From an uncultured Hungatella sp. (GTDB taxonomy: Bacteria > Bacillota > Clostridia > Lachnospirales > Lachnospiraceae), in assembly GCA_910588505.1 (NCBI GenBank), contig CAJUPQ010000102.1, forward strand, positions 1 to 9,475: DNA of 9,475 nt, written 5' to 3'. The translations under genes were made by a program, and so were the position numbers. The notes beneath the pieces are model-generated. The model searched no databases. It was not told where the DNA came from and saw nothing but the letters and a program-made list of their open reading frames with translations. Shown piece by piece: positions 5,719 to 9,475 of this stretch (position 1 is the first letter of the stretch; every line of letters starts with the position of its first letter).

Positions 5719-7131
5719 ATGGCAGTGACAGAAAAGAAACCGGTCAAGATCGTAGAGACAGTCCTCCGAGACGCCCATCAGTCTTTGATCGCCACCAGGA
5801 TGAGCACGGATCAGATGCTGCCCATCATTGAGAAGATGGACAAGATAGGTTACTACGCCGTAGAGTGCTGGGGCGGAGCTACCTTTGACGCTTCCCTCCG
5901 CTTTTTGAAGGAAGACCCCTGGGTGAGACTTCGTAAATTAAGGGACGGGTTTAAGAATACCAAGCTCCAGATGCTGTTTAGGGGCCAGAACATTCTGGGA
6001 TACAACCACTACGCGGATGATGTGGTGGAGTACTTTGTGCAGAAGTCTGTGTCCAACGGCATTGACATTATCCGTATTTTTGACTGTTTAAACGACCTTC
6101 GTAACCTTCAGACCGCGGTGAAGGCGGCCAACAAGGAGAAGGCTCACGCCCAGATCGCCCTGTGCTACACTCTGGGCGACGCTTACACCATGAGCTACTG
6201 GAAAGATATCGCCAAGAGAATCGAGGACATGGGCGCGGATTCCATCTGCATCAAGGATATGGCGGGCCTTCTGACTCCCTACGCGGCCCAGGAGCTGGTG
6301 ACGGCTTTGAAGAGTTCCACCAGTCTGCCTATTGATCTGCACACCCACTACACCTCCGGCGTGGCTTCTATGACGTACCTAAAGGCAGTGGAGGCTGGCT
6401 GCGATATCATCGACACCGCCATGTCCCCCCTGGCTTTGGGAACCAGCCAGCCGGCCACCGAGGTGATGGTGGAGACTTTTAAGGGTACGGAATACGACAC
6501 AGGTTATGACCAGATCAAGCTGGCCGAGATCGCCGATTACTTCGCGCCCATCAGGGAGCAGGCTCTAAAAAGCGGCCTTCTGAATCCAAAGGTGCTGGGC
6601 GTCAACATCAAGACCCTCCAGTACCAGGTGCCCGGCGGCATGCTGTCCAACTTAGTCTCCCAGTTAAAGGAGGCAGGCCAGGAGGACAAATACCGGGAAG
6701 TTTTGGAGGAGATCCCCAGAGTGCGGAAAGACTTCGGCGAGCCGCCTCTTGTAACCCCGTCCTCCCAGATCGTCGGAACCCAGGCGGTTATGAACGTCAT
6801 CGGCGGCGAGCGCTATAAGATGGTGCCAAAGGAGTCAAAGAAGATCATGCTGGGCGAGTTCGGTCAGACGGTAAAGCCATTTAACCGGGAGGTGCAGAAG
6901 AAGATCATCGGCGACGAGACCCCCATCACCTGCCGTCCCGCGGACCTGATCCCGCCTCAGCTTCCCCAGTTCGAGAAGGAGTGCGCCCAGTGGAAGCAGC
7001 AGGACGAGGATGTCCTGTCCTACGCCCTGTTCCCCAAGGTGGCCGAAGAATTCTTCAAATACAGAGAAGCCCAGCAGACCAAGATCGATCCTGCGGTAGC
7101 CGACACGGCAAACAAAGCATACCCGGTGTAA
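5719..7131 (+). CDS. oadA: Oxaloacetate decarboxylase alpha / transcarboxylase 5S-type carboxyltransferase without biotin domain
   Basis: This is a TIM-barrel carboxyltransferase that moves the carboxyl group between biotin and a 2-oxoacid (oxaloacetate to pyruvate in OadA and in the 5S subunit of transcarboxylase). Visible motifs are ETVLRDAHQSLIATRM (13-28, metal ligand Asp18, with His19 and Gln21 adjacent), CWGGATFDASLRFLKEDPW (50-68), IRIFDCLNDLRN (118-129), the carbamylated lysine in IKDMAGLLTP (Lys179), the metal-binding HTH of DLHTHYTSG (His208, His210), and DTAMSPLALGTSQP (232-245). A conserved PYC/OADA C-terminal domain follows, ending near FPKVAEEFFKYRE. At 470 residues it lacks the linker and biotinyl domain that take typical OadA to about 590, so it must use the separate carrier upstream. 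GGAGG at 5707-5711 lies 7 bases from the ATG. It is the last gene of the operon. Direction in the cell (oxaloacetate decarboxylation or pyruvate carboxylation) is inference. Confidence 0.93.
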   Translation: MAVTEKKPVKIVETVLRDAHQSLIATRMSTDQMLPIIEKMDKIGYYAVECWGGATFDASLRFLKEDPWVRLRKLRDGFKNTKLQMLFRGQNILGYNHYADDVVEYFVQKSVSNGIDIIRIFDCLNDLRNLQTAVKAANKEKAHAQIALCYTLGDAYTMSYWKDIAKRIEDMGADSICIKDMAGLLTPYAAQELVTALKSSTSLPIDLHTHYTSGVASMTYLKAVEAGCDIIDTAMSPLALGTSQPATEVMVETFKGTEYDTGYDQIKLAEIADYFAPIREQALKSGLLNPKVLGVNIKTLQYQVPGGMLSNLVSQLKEAGQEDKYREVLEEIPRVRKDFGEPPLVTPSSQIVGTQAVMNVIGGERYKMVPKESKKIMLGEFGQTVKPFNREVQKKIIGDETPITCRPADLIPPQLPQFEKECAQWKQQDEDVLSYALFPKVAEEFFKYREAQQTKIDPAVADTANKAYPV

Positions 7132-7188
7132 CCGTTTTGTGTTTCAAGACACCTGAGGATCTATCTGATCTTGCATTGCCCTGCTTTT

Positions 7189-7306
7189 GCCGGTGAGAGT
7201 CCCGCTGCCGTCCGGATGAATTTTTGCCATGAAGAGGAGACCATTTTTCGTTCCCTGCTATGTCTGGCAAATCTTAAACCTGGACGGCAGCGGGACTCTC
7301 ACCGGC
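7189..7306. repeat. Perfect 25-bp inverted repeat enclosing 68 bases
   Basis: Bases 7189-7213 (starting GCCGGTGAGAGTCCCGC) and 7282-7306 (ending GGGACTCTCACCGGC) are exact reverse complements. One G-T and one G-C pair extend the stem inward to 7214-7215/7280-7281. Inside, TTTGCCA at 7223-7229 pairs with TGGCAAA at 7265-7271. As RNA this gives a long stem with an internal loop and a second short stem. There is no T run on either side, so it is not an ordinary terminator, although so strong a stem could still end or protect the upstream transcript. I see no obvious target-site duplication flanking it. A small palindromic or MITE-like element or a structured RNA are the alternatives. Confidence 0.85.
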
Positions 7307-7324
7307 TCCGGGGCTCTCCGTCCT

Positions 7325-7339
7325 AAGGCTTCAAGCCTT
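7325..7339. other. Small hairpin, possible weak terminator
   Basis: AAGGCTT and AAGCCTT flank a single central base, which folds realistically as a 5-bp stem with a 5-base loop. The following bases are CCAATTATTTAA, AT-rich but not a T run. It may contribute to ending the upstream transcript, but the evidence is thin. Confidence 0.25.
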
Positions 7340-7400
7340 CCAATTATTTAACATTTGCTTACAATTCCACTTCGAATCTGTGAACTTTTTGGGGTTATGG

Positions 7401-7430
7401 TTGACATATGACCTGAAATATCCTTATAAT
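7401..7430 (+). promoter_or_regulatory. Consensus SigA promoter of the wall hydrolase gene
   Basis: A perfect TTGACA (7401-7406) and a perfect TATAAT (7425-7430) are separated by 18 bases. Transcription should start near 7437, giving a leader of about 40 bases. The gene is therefore expected to be transcribed independently of the decarboxylase operon. Confidence 0.9.
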
Positions 7431-7441
7431 GGCAGTAATGT

Positions 7442-7455
7442 TTTTCCAAGGAAAA
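7442..7455. promoter_or_regulatory. Palindrome in the early leader of the wall hydrolase gene, operator-like
   Basis: TTTTCC and GGAAAA are exact reverse complements around a central AA, just downstream of the predicted transcription start. It could be a repressor site or a minor mRNA hairpin. It is short and no regulator can be named. Confidence 0.25.
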
Positions 7456-7475
7456 GGTTATAAGGAGAAAAACCA

Positions 7476-9475
7476 ATGAGAAAACGAAAACTCAAACAGG
7501 CACTGGCGGCAGTGCTGGTCCTGTTTATGACTATAAATTACGCGGGAGGTTATCTGGGCCGGTCCCCGTCTGTCAGCTATGCCGACACGGCCACCGTGAC
7601 TGCCACCAGCCTGAATGTGCGCAGCGGGCCGGGAACAACCAACCAGGCTGTGGGAAAGTTAACCTACGGCTCCTCCGTCAATGTAGTGGGACGGACCACA
7701 GGCAGCGACGGCAAAGTGTGGTATCAGATCCAGTTTACGAAAAACGGAGCCCAGGCCACCGGCTACGTGCGCTCCGACTATATCAAGTTTCCTACCACAT
7801 ATCAGTCTGACGGTAATTTTGAGCAGTATCTGTCCAACCAGGGATTTCCGGAGAGTTACAAGCAGGGCCTTCGCCAGCTTCACGCGGAATATCCCAACTG
7901 GGTATTTACGGCCCAGCACACGAATCTGGACTGGAACGACGTGATCAACAACGAGAGCGTGGTGGGAAGGAATCTGGTGCCCGGGACAAGCCCCACCTCC
8001 TGGAAATCCATGGAGACGGGAGCGTATAACTGGGAGACCAACACCTGGCCTTCCTTTGACAGCGGCAACTGGGTGGCAGCTTCCAGGGAGATCGTCAGCT
8101 ATTATATGGATCCCAGGAATTTTTTTGACGGGAAGTATATCTTTCAGTTTCTCCGCCATAAATATAACAGCAACATCCACACCATAGACGGTATCAACAG
8201 CATGGTCCAGGGCACGTTTCTGGACAATAATGCCAGTGTCAGCGGCACCTTGTCCTCCGGCGGCAGCGGCCCCGGTGTGACATCCGGCGGCAGTTCACCG
8301 TCAGGCGAAAACGTAGGACCGGGATTTACAGGGGCATCTAATTCAAACAGCCAGACCTTTGGAAGTTCAGGCCCCGGAACAAACGGAGGAAGCCAGGGGA
8401 AAGTACAGCCCGGAGTCAGTCCGGGAAGCAGCGGCGGCGGGAGCGGTTCCTCCCAGGCGCCGGGAAGTTCCGGAGGTTCAGGTTCGGGCAGTCAGACACA
8501 GAACAGCCAGGGACCAGGGAGCGGAGGAAGCGCAAGCGGCGGTTCCGGCAAGGTACAGGCCGGGGTCAGCCCCGGCGGAAGCGCCCCCCAGTCCGGCGGA
8601 AACTCTAATGTGAGCCTTCAGGCGCCGGGGGCTTCTGTCAGCAGAAGGGAGACGCTCCGTGTGACTACGGCCATAGGTCCGGGTATGACGGCGGGACCGA
8701 ACGGAAGCTCGCCTTATGGCAGCACAGGCTCCTCTGCGTCCTACGCGGAGATCATTATGAACGCGGCGGCCCGCTCAGGGGTAAACCCCTATGTTTTGAC
8801 AGCCATGATCCTGCAGGAGCAGGGAAGCCAGGGAAGCAGGGGAGTCTCCGGGACTGTTGCGGGATATGAAGGTTACTACAACTTTTTTAATATAGAAGCT
8901 TACAAGTCCGGCTCCCTGGAGGCCATTGAGAGGGGACTGTGGTTCGCGTCCCAGTCAGGAAGTTATGAGCGTCCATGGAACAGCGTGGACAAGGCCATCT
9001 TAGGCGGCGCCATGTATTATGGAGCCAACTATGTGGACGCAGGACAGGATACCTTCTATTTAAAAAAGTTTAACGTTCAGGGAACTAACCTATACAAACA
9101 CCAGTATATGACCAATGTGCAGGCGGCGGCTTCCGAGGGGGCAAAGCTGGAGGAGGCTTACAGCGCTCAGTTAAAGCAGCTGGCCCTGGAATTTAAGATT
9201 CCGGTCTACAAGAACATGCCGGATTCCCCATGTCCTCAGCCTACCTCAAACGGCAGCGCCAACAACAAGCTTTCCGGTCTGAGTATAGACGGCTACAGTC
9301 TGACGCCCACCTTCAGCCGGGACATCACATCTTACAATGTGATCGTAGGTTCCGGGGTTTCAAGCCTCAATGTGAGGGCTACGGCTTTGGACTCCACCGC
9401 GTCCGTGACGGGAACAGGAACCGTCACACTGCCGGAGGGCAATACGGATATCACCATACAGGTAAAAGCCCAGAA
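7476..9475 (+). CDS. Secreted SH3b / beta-N-acetylglucosaminidase-like peptidoglycan hydrolase with cadherin-like domain (3' end beyond window)
   Basis: The frame is open from ATG 7476 to the window end (666 codons and 2 bases), with AAGGAG at 7462-7467 placed 8 bases ahead. A signal peptide spans residues 1-36 (KRKLK, hydrophobic core, cleavage after SYA). Residues 38-106 are a bacterial SH3 domain (SLNVRSGPG, then GYVRSDYIKF). Residues 114-248 are the first part of a glucosaminidase domain of the type found in Clostridia (LHAEYPNWVF, NWVAASREIVSYYMDPRNFF, HTIDGINSMVQGTF). It resumes at about 422-556 (YAEIIMNAAARSGVNPYVL, ILQEQGSQG, GYEGYYNFFNI, AILGGAMYYGANYV, GQDTFYLKKFNVQG, HQYMTN). Glu448 in QEQG is the likely catalytic acid. 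A Gly/Ser/Pro-rich insert (249-421) splits the domain. From 597 a cadherin-like beta-sandwich begins (LSGLSIDGYSLTPTFSRDIT, SYNVIV, TGTGTVTLPEG). It probably cleaves peptidoglycan glycan strands in wall turnover. The domain calls are firm; the exact bond cleaved is inferred. Confidence 0.88.
   Translation, partial: MRKRKLKQALAAVLVLFMTINYAGGYLGRSPSVSYADTATVTATSLNVRSGPGTTNQAVGKLTYGSSVNVVGRTTGSDGKVWYQIQFTKNGAQATGYVRSDYIKFPTTYQSDGNFEQYLSNQGFPESYKQGLRQLHAEYPNWVFTAQHTNLDWNDVINNESVVGRNLVPGTSPTSWKSMETGAYNWETNTWPSFDSGNWVAASREIVSYYMDPRNFFDGKYIFQFLRHKYNSNIHTIDGINSMVQGTFLDNNASVSGTLSSGGSGPGVTSGGSSPSGENVGPGFTGASNSNSQTFGSSGPGTNGGSQGKVQPGVSPGSSGGGSGSSQAPGSSGGSGSGSQTQNSQGPGSGGSASGGSGKVQAGVSPGGSAPQSGGNSNVSLQAPGASVSRRETLRVTTAIGPGMTAGPNGSSPYGSTGSSASYAEIIMNAAARSGVNPYVLTAMILQEQGSQGSRGVSGTVAGYEGYYNFFNIEAYKSGSLEAIERGLWFASQSGSYERPWNSVDKAILGGAMYYGANYVDAGQDTFYLKKFNVQGTNLYKHQYMTNVQAAASEGAKLEEAYSAQLKQLALEFKIPVYKNMPDSPCPQPTSNGSANNKLSGLSIDGYSLTPTFSRDITSYNVIVGSGVSSLNVRATALDSTASVTGTGTVTLPEGNTDITIQVKAQ
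8220..8738 (+). repeat. Gly/Ser/Pro-rich low-complexity insert with imperfect 50-residue repeat, inside the wall hydrolase
   Basis: Codons 249-421 encode mostly Gly, Ser, Pro, Gln and Asn. The unit GKVQPGVSPGSS (from base 8397) recurs as GKVQAGVSPGGS exactly 150 bases later (8547), each followed by a QAPG-S element (SQAPGSS, LQAPGAS). GPG recurs throughout (GPGFTG, GPGTNG, GPGSGG, GPGMTAG). The segment is expected to be disordered and exposed at the cell surface. Confidence 0.75.

Larger units (their letters stand above)
7132..7475. other. Intergenic region between the decarboxylase operon and the wall hydrolase gene
   Basis: I see no supported gene in this 344-base stretch. It holds the long inverted repeat, a small hairpin and the promoter listed separately. 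No classical terminator (GC stem directly followed by a T run) follows the decarboxylase operon on the + strand. Confidence 0.6.

Noticed and set aside
4494..5747. A 417-codon open frame on the minus strand opposite the OadB gene
   Set aside because: It is rich in His, Arg, Gln and Cys with no recognisable motif. It is the antisense shadow of a clearly conserved membrane protein gene with its own ribosome binding site.
7189..7330. The long inverted repeat as a simple intrinsic terminator
   Set aside because: The stem is far longer than usual, its loop is 68 bases, and no T run follows on either strand. Listed as a repeat instead.
8359..8613. An 84-codon + strand frame within the wall hydrolase
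   Set aside because: It is an alternative frame of the GC-rich Gly/Ser/Pro repeat region, and its Ala/Glu/Arg/Pro bias is what that repeat gives when shifted. No start signal supports it.

Overview
The window reads as a chromosomal piece from a Gram-positive anaerobe of the Clostridia, most likely Lachnospiraceae. This is inferred from strong AGGAGG-type ribosome binding sites on every gene, a sodium-pumping biotin decarboxylase cluster, consensus SigA-type promoters, and a secreted SH3b/glucosaminidase/cadherin-like wall protein of a kind common in that family. All supported genes lie on the + strand.

Positions 1-1580 are a sugar-uptake remnant. A short piece of a GH13 alpha-glucosidase (trehalose-6-phosphate hydrolase/oligo-1,6-glucosidase type) is joined out of frame, near position 97, to the 3' end of a glucose-superfamily PTS permease. 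That permease fragment keeps one EIIC helix and a complete EIIA domain. It overlaps a Cof-type HAD sugar-phosphatase-like gene by 4 bases. The stretch 1581-1867 has no gene. It holds a probable promoter with a perfect 8-bp inverted repeat over its -35/spacer, and a leader hairpin just before the next gene.

Positions 1868-7131 are a five-gene operon with short gaps: an acyl-CoA carboxyltransferase-like subunit, an unusual lipoprotein-type OadG/gamma subunit, a biotin carrier protein, the OadB sodium-pump subunit, and a biotin-domain-free OadA/5S-type 2-oxoacid carboxyltransferase. Together these encode a membrane biotin enzyme with one biotin carrier, one sodium pump and two carboxyltransferase-fold subunits. 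It may couple oxaloacetate or acyl-CoA decarboxylation, or transcarboxylation between them, to sodium export. The acyl-CoA-type subunit has lost several signature motifs, so its substrate is open. No biotin carboxylase is present, as expected for a decarboxylase or transcarboxylase.

Positions 7132-7475 are non-coding. They contain a perfect 25-bp inverted repeat enclosing 68 bases, a small hairpin, and a consensus promoter (TTGACA, 18 bp, TATAAT). The promoter drives a secreted peptidoglycan hydrolase-like protein that runs off the window end. Its glucosaminidase domain is interrupted by about 170 residues of Gly/Ser/Pro-rich sequence.

Base composition changes between the sugar remnant (AT-richer) and the decarboxylase operon (GC-rich). 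This could reflect different gene histories or an assembly join.
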